DNA of 64,000 bases, from the NCBI GenBank assembly GCA_934464705.1, contig CAKSKB010000002.1, positions 119,725 through 183,724 on the forward strand, given 5' to 3'. The first letter of the stretch is position 1, and each line of letters opens with the position of its first letter. The position numbers were made by a program, and so were the translations under genes. The DNA is from an uncultured Clostridia bacterium. Lineage in GTDB: Bacteria; Bacillota; Clostridia; HGM11514. A model generated the notes under the pieces. The model ran no database searches. It saw only the letters and a list, made by a program, of their open reading frames with translations, and was not told the origin of the DNA. This document shows, piece by piece, positions 43,095 to 51,824 of this stretch.

Positions 43095-45233
43095 TTACAG
43101 ATTTTTCATGGACAAAGAGATACGGTTTTTGGCGGTATCAACCGATAAAATTTTAACTTTAACCTTATCCCCGACCGAAAGCTTTTCGAGGGGATGTTTA
43201 ATATATGTGTCCGAAATCTGCGATATGTGCACAAGCCCGTCCTGATGAACCCCGATATCGACAAATGCGCCGAAGTCTATTACATTTCTGACGGTTCCCG
43301 AAAGAACCATGCCTTCTTTGAGGTCGTTTATATCCATTATGTCTGCGCGAAGCTCTGTTTGCGGCAGACTTTCCCTTATGTCCCGTCCGGGCGACATAAG
43401 TTCATCCGTTATATCGGAGAGGGTCGGTGTGCCGATTCCGAGTTTTTCGGCAACCGCCTTTTCGCCCATCTGCGATATTTTGCTTCTGAGCGAGGAAAGC
43501 TTATGATTTTTGAGGTCATCTTCCGTAAATCCGGCAAGTTTTAAAAGTTCTTTTGCCGCCTTGTATGATTCCGGATGAACGCCGGTGTTGTCAAGAATAT
43601 TTTTGCCGTCCGGTATTCTTAAAAATCCTGCGCACTGTTCAAACGCTTTTGCGCCGAGTTTCGGCACTTTTTTAAGTTCCGAGCGTGCGGTGAAACGGCC
43701 GTTTTCGTCGCGGTAAGCGGCGATATTTTTCGCAACTGCGGAATTTATGCCCGACACATACGAAAGCAGTGTGGGTGACGCGGTATTGAGGTCAACCCCG
43801 ACGGTGTTTACGCAATCCTCAACAACGCCGGCGAGCGACTGCCCAAGCCTTTTCTGGTTCATATCATGCTGGTACTGCCCTACGCCTATTGATTTCGGGT
43901 CGATTTTTACAAGTTCCGTGAGAGGGTCCTGAAGCCTTCTTGCTATCGAAACGGCGCTGCGGAGGGTCAAATCAAACTGCGGAAACTCCTCTGCCGCAAG
44001 CTTTGACGCAGAATAAACCGACGCCCCCGCCTCGTTTACCATTGCATATTTTGCCGAAAGATTAAGTTCCGATATGCAGTCGGATATGAATATTTCGGTT
44101 TCTTTTGAGGCTGTTCCGTTGCCGATTGCGATTATGGAAAAGCCGTATTTATCGTAGAGTTCTTTGATTTTCTTTTTGCCCTCATCGGTCTTGTTTTGCG
44201 GAGGGGTGGGGTAGATTACGGCTGTGTCAAGCACCTTTGAGGTTTCGTCAACAACCGCAAGTTTGCAGCCGGTTCTGTATGCCGGGTCAACCCCGAGGCA
44301 CACATGCCCCTTTACAGGCGGCTGTATGAGCACGCCTTTGAGATTTTTTGAAAACACTTCGATTGCGGCTTCCTCCGCGCGTTCGGTAAGCTGCGTCCTG
44401 ATTTCCCGCTCAATCGAGGGTGCAATCAGCCTTGTATACGAATCTTCGCACGCATTTGTCACATATTTAGCCGACGGCGAATTTTGGTTTGTTACCCTCT
44501 TTGATATAAGATAATTTACCATAAGGTCGGGATCGGTTTTTAAAGATACAGACAAAACGCCTTCCTTTTCGCCTCGGTTAAGCGCTAAAATACGGTGATT
44601 TGCAAGCTTTGAAAGCCCTTCGGAAAAGTCGGCGTACATTTCGTAAACCCCGGCTTCCTCTGCGGTGAGCTTTGATGTCATAAGAGAACTGCGGTAGGTC
44701 ATTGAGCGGATTTTGGTTCTGTATTCCGCACTGTCCGAGATTTCCTCGGCGATAATATCCATTGCGCCCGAGAGCGCCGCAGCTTTATCCGGAACATCAT
44801 CGTTTAAAAATCTCTCTGCCGCCGCCTCTATATCAGTGCCGTCAAGCTTCGACATTATATCCGCAAGCGGTTCAAGACCCCTTTCTTTTGCAATTGACGC
44901 CCTTGTTTTCCGCTTGGGTCTGAACGGGCGGTAAATATCCTCAACAGCCGTAAGCGTTTCGGCGGCACGGATTTCGGCTTCGAGTGCCTCCGTCAGTTTT
45001 TCCTGCTCCGAAATGAGCCTTATTACCTCTTCTTTTTTTGCTTCGAGGTTTTTGTAGTATTCAAGCCTGTCTGCAAATTTCCTGAGGTCCTGGTCATCAA
45101 CATTCCCCGTCATTTCCTTGCGGTATCTTGCAATGAAGGGTATTGTGTTGTCTGCTTCTATAAGTTCGATAATATTGTTTGTATGCGTTTCGGTGAATCC
45201 GAATTCTTCACGCAGTTTTTTTGCAATATCCAT
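43095..45233 (-). CDS. tex: Tex-family RNA-binding transcription accessory protein
   Basis: 712 residues, the usual size. N-terminal helical Tex domain (IPFIARYRKEMTGNVDDQ), a YqgF/RNase H-like fold (VCLGVDPAYRTGCKLAVVD, about 325-450), helix-hairpin-helix (VGVDLNTASPTLLSYVSGI; FTARSELKKVPKLGAKAFEQ) and a C-terminal S1 domain (SGTVRNVIDFGAFVDIGVHQ). Tex binds nucleic acid and is linked to transcription elongation and stress tolerance. Only 3 bp separates it from rsuA. Last gene of a seven-gene minus-strand run. Confidence 0.95.
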   Translation of the reverse strand: MDIAKKLREEFGFTETHTNNIIELIEADNTIPFIARYRKEMTGNVDDQDLRKFADRLEYYKNLEAKKEEVIRLISEQEKLTEALEAEIRAAETLTAVEDIYRPFRPKRKTRASIAKERGLEPLADIMSKLDGTDIEAAAERFLNDDVPDKAAALSGAMDIIAEEISDSAEYRTKIRSMTYRSSLMTSKLTAEEAGVYEMYADFSEGLSKLANHRILALNRGEKEGVLSVSLKTDPDLMVNYLISKRVTNQNSPSAKYVTNACEDSYTRLIAPSIEREIRTQLTERAEEAAIEVFSKNLKGVLIQPPVKGHVCLGVDPAYRTGCKLAVVDETSKVLDTAVIYPTPPQNKTDEGKKKIKELYDKYGFSIIAIGNGTASKETEIFISDCISELNLSAKYAMVNEAGASVYSASKLAAEEFPQFDLTLRSAVSIARRLQDPLTELVKIDPKSIGVGQYQHDMNQKRLGQSLAGVVEDCVNTVGVDLNTASPTLLSYVSGINSAVAKNIAAYRDENGRFTARSELKKVPKLGAKAFEQCAGFLRIPDGKNILDNTGVHPESYKAAKELLKLAGFTEDDLKNHKLSSLRSKISQMGEKAVAEKLGIGTPTLSDITDELMSPGRDIRESLPQTELRADIMDINDLKEGMVLSGTVRNVIDFGAFVDIGVHQDGLVHISQISDTYIKHPLEKLSVGDKVKVKILSVDTAKNRISLSMKNL

Positions 45234-45236
45234 AAT

Positions 45237-45953
45237 TCAATCCTCATTTATAAGTGCTTTTATTTCGCTTTCGGAAAGTTCGCGGTACTGCCCTTCCGAA
45301 AGAGTTTCGTCCAAACTGACGCCGCCTATCGATATGCGTTTAAGATATGTTACCGTAAACCCGTATGCGGCGAACATCCTTTTCACCTGGTGGAATTTCC
45401 CCTCATATATTGTAAGCTTTGCGGATGCGCCGTCAAGCTCAAGTTCCGCCGGCATACAGGTGTAGCCGTCATCTATGGTAACGCCGCTTTTAAACTCGCC
45501 TTCAAGCGATTTCGGCGGTTCGGCGTCAAGCTTTGCAATATAGGTTTTGGGAATATGATTTTTCGGCGAAATTACCCTATGGGCAAGGTCACCGTCATTT
45601 GTCATAACAACAAGCCCGACGGTATCTCTGTCGAGCCTTCCGACCGGATAAGGCGCAAAGTGTGCGTCTTCGGGCGCAAGAAGATCCGCCACCGTTTGGA
45701 ATTTGTTATCCTCGGTGGCGCTGACAACCCCGTCGGGTTTATTCATCATTAAATATATGTATTCTTTCCATTCAATCGGTTTGCCGTAAAGTGTAACCGA
45801 ATCTGTGTTCGGGTCAGCCTTTTCGGCTGCCGATTTTACGGTTTTTCCGTTCACGGCTATGCCGCCGTCGCGGATGATTTTTTTACATTCGCTTCTTGTG
45901 GAAAGCCCCATATGCGAAAGAATCTTATCTATTCTTTTTTCATCCTTTTTCAT
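45237..45953 (-). CDS. rRNA pseudouridine synthase, RsuA/RluB/E/F family
   Basis: 238 residues: S4 RNA-binding domain (RIDKILSHMGLSTRSECKKI) and catalytic domain with YPVGRLDRDTVGLVVMTND (catalytic Asp about 105). RsuA isomerises a 16S rRNA uridine; relatives act on 23S rRNA, so the target is not certain. It overlaps the upstream Gx-type gene by 14 bp. Confidence 0.9.
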   Translation of the reverse strand: MKKDEKRIDKILSHMGLSTRSECKKIIRDGGIAVNGKTVKSAAEKADPNTDSVTLYGKPIEWKEYIYLMMNKPDGVVSATEDNKFQTVADLLAPEDAHFAPYPVGRLDRDTVGLVVMTNDGDLAHRVISPKNHIPKTYIAKLDAEPPKSLEGEFKSGVTIDDGYTCMPAELELDGASAKLTIYEGKFHQVKRMFAAYGFTVTYLKRISIGGVSLDETLSEGQYRELSESEIKALINED

Positions 45954-46461
45954 TGCTGTGTCCCCGAAGTTTCATGTATGCCGCCTGTGCGCAAAGCCCT
46001 GTGAAGGTGCCTGCGATTATCGATGCGATTATCATATAAGGAAGATATGCGAAAACGCCTTCCGATAAAAGTACGAAAAATGCAATAATAATCTGCCCGA
46101 TTGAATTAGCGATTGCGGCAAATGCGCTGACCGCCCACATTTGTGACGGCTTTAGGCGCAGAAAATTTATAACCGCCAGCGCCGCAAGTCCTCCCGCAAT
46201 GCTGTAAAATGCCGAAACAACCTGCCCCGAAAGCAGCGCGCCGACAAGTATTCTTACAGCCTGGATTGCGGCGGCACAGCCGAAATCAAGATAGTATGCC
46301 GCAAACACAACAACGGAGTTTGCAAGCCCGAGTTTTATCCCCGGCAGCGCAGTGAGGGGCGGCAGAAAGCTTTCCGCAATATGAAGCACAACAGCGGCAG
46401 CCGCCAGAATTCCCGACAGGATAAGCATGCTTGTGCTTCTTTTTTTATTTCGTGTAGGCAT
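45940..46461 (-). CDS. Gx transporter / heptaprenyl diphosphate synthase component I-like membrane protein
   Basis: 173 residues from ATG 46461 (GAGGAGG 9 bases upstream). Five or six membrane segments with the family motif PGIKLGLANSVVVFAAYYLD and AAIQAVRILVGALLSGQ. Proteins of this family are annotated as component I of heptaprenyl diphosphate synthase but look like small substrate-binding transporters, and are often encoded next to a NusG-II protein as here. Their substrate is unknown. The start overlaps the end of that gene by 17 bp. Confidence 0.82.
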   Translation of the reverse strand: MPTRNKKRSTSMLILSGILAAAAVVLHIAESFLPPLTALPGIKLGLANSVVVFAAYYLDFGCAAAIQAVRILVGALLSGQVVSAFYSIAGGLAALAVINFLRLKPSQMWAVSAFAAIANSIGQIIIAFFVLLSEGVFAYLPYMIIASIIAGTFTGLCAQAAYMKLRGHSNEKG

Positions 46462-46798
46462 CGACATCATCCTCCTCGTCCGAAACAATTTTTATTTCAA
46501 CCCTGTTGGGAAGACATATAATCGAGCCGTTCCGCTTTGTGCCCATGTTTATACATTCTTTGTCGGGACAGTCCGCATAAATCATGGATGCGCCGTTTTT
46601 GGTCAGCAGAACCGTATTATGCTCATCGATACTGTATTCAAAGCCCTCGGAAAGAGCATCCATATCGATGGTTTTGACTATCTTTCCGTTTTTGAGAATG
46701 ACCGCAACCGAACGGTCGCTCCTGTCACGGAATGCGATAAGCAGTGAGCATACAGCTATAATTGCCGCAAGCGTTATAATAAGCGTTCTTGTTTTCAT
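46445..46798 (-). CDS. NusG domain II-containing membrane-anchored protein
   Basis: 117 residues. One N-terminal membrane segment (5-23), then an extracytoplasmic NusG-II-type domain with CPDKECINMGTKRNGSIICL and PNRVEI. In many Firmicutes this gene precedes the Gx/HepS-I gene, sometimes with apbE and rnf genes. It has no transcription-factor NGN domain, so a redox or transporter accessory role is more likely than antitermination. Confidence 0.85.
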   Translation of the reverse strand: MKTRTLIITLAAIIAVCSLLIAFRDRSDRSVAVILKNGKIVKTIDMDALSEGFEYSIDEHNTVLLTKNGASMIYADCPDKECINMGTKRNGSIICLPNRVEIKIVSDEEDDVDAYTK

Positions 46799-46819
46799 TT
46801 TCGATTCCTTCTTATTTTA

Positions 46820-47962
46820 TTATGCTTTGAAATCCTCCGGTCTTTCGCCCAGTCCGAAGTAATAGAGAATTGCCTCTGCGGTTCTTTTTGACGCAAAGCC
46901 GTCGCCGTAGGGGTTAACTGCATGAGCCATTTTGCTGTATTCCTCCGGTTCGCAGAGAAGCTGTTTTGCAAGCTTATATATGTTTTCTGTTTCGCAGCCG
47001 GCAAGCTTTACCGTTCCTGCTTCGGCTGCCTCCGGTCTTTCGGTTTCTCCCCTTAAAACAAGCACGGGTTTGCCGAGTGCCGGCGCTTCCTCCTGAATGC
47101 CGCCAGAGTCCGTCATAACCATATAGCTTCTTGCCATAAGGTTGTGAAGTTCCTCAACATCAAGCGGGTCGCAGAGTGTAACATTTTTAACATCGCCCAG
47201 GATTCCGAATGCGGTTTCCCTTACCTTCGGATTGAGGTGAACGGGGTACACTATTCTTACATCCGGAAATTCATCTGCGATTTTCTTTACCGCACGGCAT
47301 ATGTTTTCAAGCGGTTTTCCGAGATTTTCCCTGCGGTGAGCCGTCATTGTGATTACGCGGTTTCCTTTGAAATCGATATCTTTAAGTTCCGGTGTTTTAA
47401 ATTTGAAATCATCGCGCACCGTTGTTTTAAGTGCGTCGATTACGGTGTTTCCGGTTATGAAAATATCCTTTTCGTCCACATTCTCTTTAAGAAGATTTCT
47501 CTTGTTTGAAATTGTGGGCGAAAAATGAAGGTCGGCAATAACGCCCGTGAGCCGCCTGTTGACTTCCTCCGGGAACGGAAAATATTTATTGTATGTGCGC
47601 AGTCCCGCTTCGACATGCCCTACCTTAACCTGCGCATAGTAAGCCGCTAAGCTTCCGGCGAATGTGGTTGTGGTGTCGCCGTGAACAAGCACGATATCGG
47701 GTTTTGCTTCCGCAATAACGCCCTCAAGACCCTCTATCGAGCGTGTTGTAATGCCGGTCAGGGTCTGCCCCGACTTCATTATATTGAGGTCATAGTCCGG
47801 CGTGACGCCGAATATATCAAGCACCTGGTCGAGCATCTGTCTGTGCTGTGCGGTAACGCATACGATGGTTTCGATGTCCTTATGGGATTTAAGTTCGTTT
47901 ACAAGCGGACACATTTTTATAGCTTCCGGTCTTGTTCCGAAAACAAGCATAACCTTAATCAT
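46820..47962 (-). CDS. wecB: UDP-N-acetylglucosamine 2-epimerase
   Basis: 380 residues from ATG 47962, which has GGGGAGGA upstream. Motifs: VMLVFGTRPEAIKMCPLVNE, TAQHRQMLDQVL, VHGDTTTTFAGSLAAYYAQV, GHVEAGLRTYNKYFPFPEE and MTDSGGIQEEAPALGKPVL. It converts UDP-GlcNAc to UDP-ManNAc for teichoic acid linkage units or other wall glycans. It overlaps the upstream GlcNAc-1-P transferase gene by 8 bp; the pair starts wall teichoic acid or secondary polymer synthesis. Confidence 0.95.
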   Translation of the reverse strand: MIKVMLVFGTRPEAIKMCPLVNELKSHKDIETIVCVTAQHRQMLDQVLDIFGVTPDYDLNIMKSGQTLTGITTRSIEGLEGVIAEAKPDIVLVHGDTTTTFAGSLAAYYAQVKVGHVEAGLRTYNKYFPFPEEVNRRLTGVIADLHFSPTISNKRNLLKENVDEKDIFITGNTVIDALKTTVRDDFKFKTPELKDIDFKGNRVITMTAHRRENLGKPLENICRAVKKIADEFPDVRIVYPVHLNPKVRETAFGILGDVKNVTLCDPLDVEELHNLMARSYMVMTDSGGIQEEAPALGKPVLVLRGETERPEAAEAGTVKLAGCETENIYKLAKQLLCEPEEYSKMAHAVNPYGDGFASKRTAEAILYYFGLGERPEDFKA

Positions 47963-49037
47963 TTTTTTGTTCCTCCCCGTCCGTATGTTCTTTTTTGAAT
48001 ATATTTCCGCCGGCGAATACAAATGCGCAGAAAAGAAGCAGCAGCATTGCACCGAGGAAAATCATTGCCCTTGCGCTGTTTACAAAGAGCATCACTATTG
48101 CAAGAAGCGAAAGCGACGCACTTATTACATAAAGAATATAAACCGCCTGGCGCTGGGTGTAGCCGTGGTCGAGCAGCCTGTGATGAAGGTGCCCTCTGTC
48201 GGGCGCAAAAACAGGCTTGTGCTGAACGATTCTTCTTAAAATTGCAAAACTTGTGTCGAAAATCGGCAGTCCGAGTATTAAAATAGGAATCGCAACCGTA
48301 ACCACCGCATAACTCTTGAGAAGCCCCTGTATAGAAACCGTTGCCATTATATATCCGAGAAATGTTGAGCCGGTATCGCCCATGAATATCTTTGCCGGGT
48401 GCGAGTTGTACGGAAGAAATCCGAGACAAGCCCCTATAACCGCAATGAGAAGAAGCGCCATATTTACCTCTCCCGTGAAAAGTGCGATTATGAAAAGAGC
48501 AATGCAGGCGATTGCCGATGTTCCTACCGCAAGCCCGTCCATTCCGTCAATGAGGTTGACAGCGTTCGTAACGCCCACAATCCAGAGCGCCGTTAGCGGA
48601 TAGCCCCATATCCCGAGGTTGATGTATTCCGAGCCGCCGGGGAAAGGATTTGTCACGATTGTTACATCAACTCCGTGCCATATTACAAATACCGCAATAA
48701 GAATCTGCACAATGAATTTAGCAACTGCCGGGAGCTGATACACATCGTCAAGCGCCCCCAGAACCACTATCATAACCGCCCCGAGAAGTATTCCTCTTAT
48801 TTCGGGGGTAGACATTTCCGCAAAGCACAAAACGGCAACCATAAATCCGAAAAATATCGCCATGCCGCCCATTCTCGGCACGGGAATCTTGTTTATACGC
48901 CTTTTGTTCGGCTTATCCACAGCGCCGACCTTCCTCGCAATTGCGCTTGCAATCGGCGTTGAAGCGAACGAAACGAGAAGCGAAATCATAAAAGCAAAAA
49001 TAATGTACATTATCTGCGTTGAAGTAAATTCAAACAT
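47955..49037 (-). CDS. Undecaprenyl-phosphate N-acetylglucosaminyl 1-phosphate transferase (WecA/TagO type)
   Basis: 360 residues, about 11 membrane segments. MraY/WecA motifs: KRRINKIPVPRMGGMAIFFG, LDDVYQLPAVAKF, NAVNLIDGMDGLA, HPAKIFMGDTGSTFLGY and DRGHLHHRLLDHGY, with a charged tail. It transfers GlcNAc-1-P to undecaprenyl phosphate at the membrane and primes wall polymer synthesis. The SLH protein at 5909 needs a secondary wall polymer as ligand, so this pair may supply its anchor; that is inference. Confidence 0.94.
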   Translation of the reverse strand: MFEFTSTQIMYIIFAFMISLLVSFASTPIASAIARKVGAVDKPNKRRINKIPVPRMGGMAIFFGFMVAVLCFAEMSTPEIRGILLGAVMIVVLGALDDVYQLPAVAKFIVQILIAVFVIWHGVDVTIVTNPFPGGSEYINLGIWGYPLTALWIVGVTNAVNLIDGMDGLAVGTSAIACIALFIIALFTGEVNMALLLIAVIGACLGFLPYNSHPAKIFMGDTGSTFLGYIMATVSIQGLLKSYAVVTVAIPILILGLPIFDTSFAILRRIVQHKPVFAPDRGHLHHRLLDHGYTQRQAVYILYVISASLSLLAIVMLFVNSARAMIFLGAMLLLLFCAFVFAGGNIFKKEHTDGEEQKND

Positions 49038-49054
49038 ATTAAAATTCCTTTCGG

Positions 49055-50230
49055 TTACAGCGTTTTGAGCACCTCTGCAAGCTTCTCTACGCCGAGAATT
49101 ATCTTTTCGTCAGGCATGGTTGTATAGTTGAGCCTGAAGGAATTGGATTTTTTATTTAAGTCATCAAGGAAGGTGCAGCCCGGAACAACCGCAACCTTGT
49201 TTTTGATAAATTCCTTTGAAAGTTCCATGGTGTCAACATCCTTATGGATTGTGCCCCACATGAAAAGTCCGCCCTCGGGTTTTGTCCATGTAACAAAATC
49301 CGGGAATGTTTTTTCCATTTCGTCCATCATAAGGTGAGCCTTTTTGCGGTACAGCACCTGAATCTTTTTAACATGTTCGTCAAAATCGTATCTCTTGAAA
49401 AACTCCGCGCATATCATCTGCGAAAGCACGCACGAATGAACATCGTTGACCTGCTTGCACACAACAACCTTTTCCATCATATGCTCATTGCAGATGAGAA
49501 ATCCAAGCCTCAGCCCGGGAGAGAGCGTTTTTGAAAATGTTCCGGCATATGCAACGATACCGGATTTGTCCATCGATTTTATTGTGGCAACATCCTCGCC
49601 GTCAAAGCGGAGGTCGCCGTAAGGATTATCCTCCAGAATCATAACGCCGTATTTTTCGGCAAGTTCCAGAATCTGTTTCCTTCTTTCGAGCGTGGTTGTT
49701 ATGCCCGAGGGGTTCTGGAATGTTGGAATAACATAAATAAGCTTAACGCTCTTTTCGGTTTTAAGTGCGTGTTCAAGCTTTTCTATATTCATGCCCTCGT
49801 TGTCACATTCTATTCCGCAGAGGTTTGCGCCGTATGAGCGGAACGCATTCAGAGCGCCGATAAAACTCGGGTTTTCGCAGATGACCGTGTCGCCTTCGTT
49901 CACAAGAACCTTTGCGGTATAGTCTATTGCCTGGTTTCCGCCCGATGTTACGATAATGCGGTCAAAGTCCCTCATAATATGCTTGTGACGGTTCTTTATA
50001 AAATCAGCCATGGGCGCATAGCCCTCCGTTACGCCGTACTGAAGCGCAATATTGCCTTTATCTCTTAAAATTTCAGCCGAAATATCCGCCAGAATATCGC
50101 ACGGAAATGTTTCCGGTGCCGGTGCCCCCCCGGCAAACGATATAATCTCGGGGTCGCCGAGCATTTTGAACATCTCTCTGATAACGGACCCTTTTACATT
50201 CTGTATTCTGTCCGAAAAAGTTAAATTCAT
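49055..50230 (-). CDS. PLP aminotransferase of the 2-aminoadipate (LysN/KAT II-like) type
   Basis: 391 residues from ATG 50230 (GGAG 9 bases upstream). Fold-type I: IISFAGGAPAPETFP, LQYGVTEGYAPMADF, IIVTSGGNQAIDYTAKV, IYVIPTFQNPSGITT and the PLP-lysine motif GTFSKTLSPGLRLGF (Lys about 233). Members act on 2-aminoadipate, aromatic or branched-chain amino acids. It is first in the minus run and divergent from gltX-ilv, so branched-chain substrates are plausible but unproven. Confidence 0.88.
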   Translation of the reverse strand: MNLTFSDRIQNVKGSVIREMFKMLGDPEIISFAGGAPAPETFPCDILADISAEILRDKGNIALQYGVTEGYAPMADFIKNRHKHIMRDFDRIIVTSGGNQAIDYTAKVLVNEGDTVICENPSFIGALNAFRSYGANLCGIECDNEGMNIEKLEHALKTEKSVKLIYVIPTFQNPSGITTTLERRKQILELAEKYGVMILEDNPYGDLRFDGEDVATIKSMDKSGIVAYAGTFSKTLSPGLRLGFLICNEHMMEKVVVCKQVNDVHSCVLSQMICAEFFKRYDFDEHVKKIQVLYRKKAHLMMDEMEKTFPDFVTWTKPEGGLFMWGTIHKDVDTMELSKEFIKNKVAVVPGCTFLDDLNKKSNSFRLNYTTMPDEKIILGVEKLAEVLKTL

Positions 50231-50270
50231 GGTAATCAACTCCAATATGCATAAAATATATACAATTTAT

Positions 50271-50299
50271 ATTATAACATACAAATGTTGACTTGACAA
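50271..50299 (-). promoter_or_regulatory. Promoter of the aminotransferase-to-tex run
   Basis: On the minus strand TTGTCA (50299-50294), 17 bases, TATAAT (50276-50271). Its -35 overlaps the -35 of the opposing gltX promoter. Confidence 0.7.
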
Positions 50300-50321
50300 G
50301 ATAATTTTTTCACATTATAAT
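50293..50321 (+). promoter_or_regulatory. Consensus promoter of the gltX-ilv-leu-cim operon
   Basis: Perfect TTGACA (50293-50298), 17 bases, perfect TATAAT (50316-50321). No T-box leader fits in the 30 bases before gltX. Confidence 0.85.
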
Positions 50322-50358
50322 ATATGTATACATATTTTTGTAAAGGATGATTTGTCAA

Positions 50359-51819
50359 ATGAAGATAAGAACAAGATTTGCACCCAGCCCCACAGGCTAT
50401 ATGCATATAGGAAATTTAAGAACCGCTCTTTATGCGTACCTTCTTGCAAAGCATGACGGCGGCGACTTTATTTTGAGAATTGAAGACACTGACCGCGAAA
50501 GATATGTTGACGGTGCGGTTGAAATAATTTTCAGAAGTCTTAAAAACGCAGGACTTATTCATGACGAAGGACCGGACATCGGCGGTGATTTCGGACCTTA
50601 TGTTCAGAGCGAGAGAAAAGGAATTTACAAAGAATATGCCGAAAAGCTTGTTGCTTTGGGCGGCGCTTACTACTGTTTCTGCGATGAGGACAGGCTTAAC
50701 CGTGTGCGTGAGGAGCAGAAGGCTAAAAAGCAGAACCCCATGTATGACGGTCACTGCAAGAGCCTTTCGGAAGACGAAATCAAGGCGAAGCTTGAAGCAG
50801 GTGTGCCCTATGTTATCAGGCAGAACATTCCCAAAGGCGGAAAAACCGCATTTGACGATGTCGTTTTCGGTCATATCGAAATCGACAATTCGGAAATCGA
50901 CGACGGTATTCTTCTTAAGTCCGACGGACTGCCGACCTACAATTTCGCAAATGTTGTAGACGACCACCTCATGGGCATTACCCATGTAATAAGGGGCAGT
51001 GAATATCTTACTTCAACCCCGAAATACAACCTTCTTTATGAGGCATTCGGCTGGGAAAAGCCGGTTTACATTCATTGCTCTCCGATTGTAAAGGAGGGCG
51101 GCGTTAAGTACAGCAAGCGAAACGGCGATGCGTCCTATGAGGACTTTATAAACATGGGTTATCTTAATGACGCAATAATAAACTATATTGCGCTTCTGGG
51201 GTGGAGTCCGAGGGATGACCGTGAGATTTTCTCGCACGATGAGCTTATAAAGGCGTTCTCGATTGAGGGAATAAGCAAATCGCCTGCCGTATTCGATATT
51301 AAAAAGCTTAACTGGATGAACGGTGAGTATATCCGCAAAATGACCGATGAGGAATTTTTTGAGGCGGCGCTTCCGTACCTTAAAAAGGGCATAACCCGTG
51401 AGGACGCAGATCTTAAGCTTCTTTCCGAGCTTCTTAAAAACCGCTGCGAAAAGCTTACCGATATTCCCGAAACCGTTGATTTTGTGGACAAACTCTGCGA
51501 GCACGATTCGTCAATATATGTTAGCAAAAAGATGAAGACAACTCCCGAAATTTCTCTCGGAGTTCTTGAAAAAATAAAGCCCGTTCTTGAAGGCTGCAGC
51601 GACTGGTCGATTGACGGGATTAACGAAAAGTTAAGCGCTCTTATTGCCGAAATGGAAGTAAAGAACGGCGTTGTGCTGTTCCCGTTCCGTGCGGCGGTTT
51701 CCGGCAAGAAGGTTACTCCCGGCGGAGGAACGGAAATTGCGGTTATAATCGGCAAGGAAGATACTCTTTCCCGTATCGATACGGAAATTGAATTTCTTAA
51801 AAACGAAGTGAACGGATAA
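50359..51819 (+). CDS. gltX: Glutamyl-tRNA synthetase
   Basis: 486 residues from ATG 50359 (AAAGGATG 9 bases upstream). Class I synthetase: RFAPSPTGYMHIGNLRTALY (HIGH motif at 16-19), RIEDTDRERYVDGAVE, GLPTYNFANVVDDHLMGITH and the KMSKS equivalent VKYSKRNGD (about 250). The anticodon-binding helical domain follows. It charges tRNA-Glu, and possibly tRNA-Gln where GatCAB is used. It opens the branched-chain operon with 5 bp to ilvB, an unusual partner. Confidence 0.96.
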   Translation: MKIRTRFAPSPTGYMHIGNLRTALYAYLLAKHDGGDFILRIEDTDRERYVDGAVEIIFRSLKNAGLIHDEGPDIGGDFGPYVQSERKGIYKEYAEKLVALGGAYYCFCDEDRLNRVREEQKAKKQNPMYDGHCKSLSEDEIKAKLEAGVPYVIRQNIPKGGKTAFDDVVFGHIEIDNSEIDDGILLKSDGLPTYNFANVVDDHLMGITHVIRGSEYLTSTPKYNLLYEAFGWEKPVYIHCSPIVKEGGVKYSKRNGDASYEDFINMGYLNDAIINYIALLGWSPRDDREIFSHDELIKAFSIEGISKSPAVFDIKKLNWMNGEYIRKMTDEEFFEAALPYLKKGITREDADLKLLSELLKNRCEKLTDIPETVDFVDKLCEHDSSIYVSKKMKTTPEISLGVLEKIKPVLEGCSDWSIDGINEKLSALIAEMEVKNGVVLFPFRAAVSGKKVTPGGGTEIAVIIGKEDTLSRIDTEIEFLKNEVNG

Positions 51820-51824
51820 TTTTT

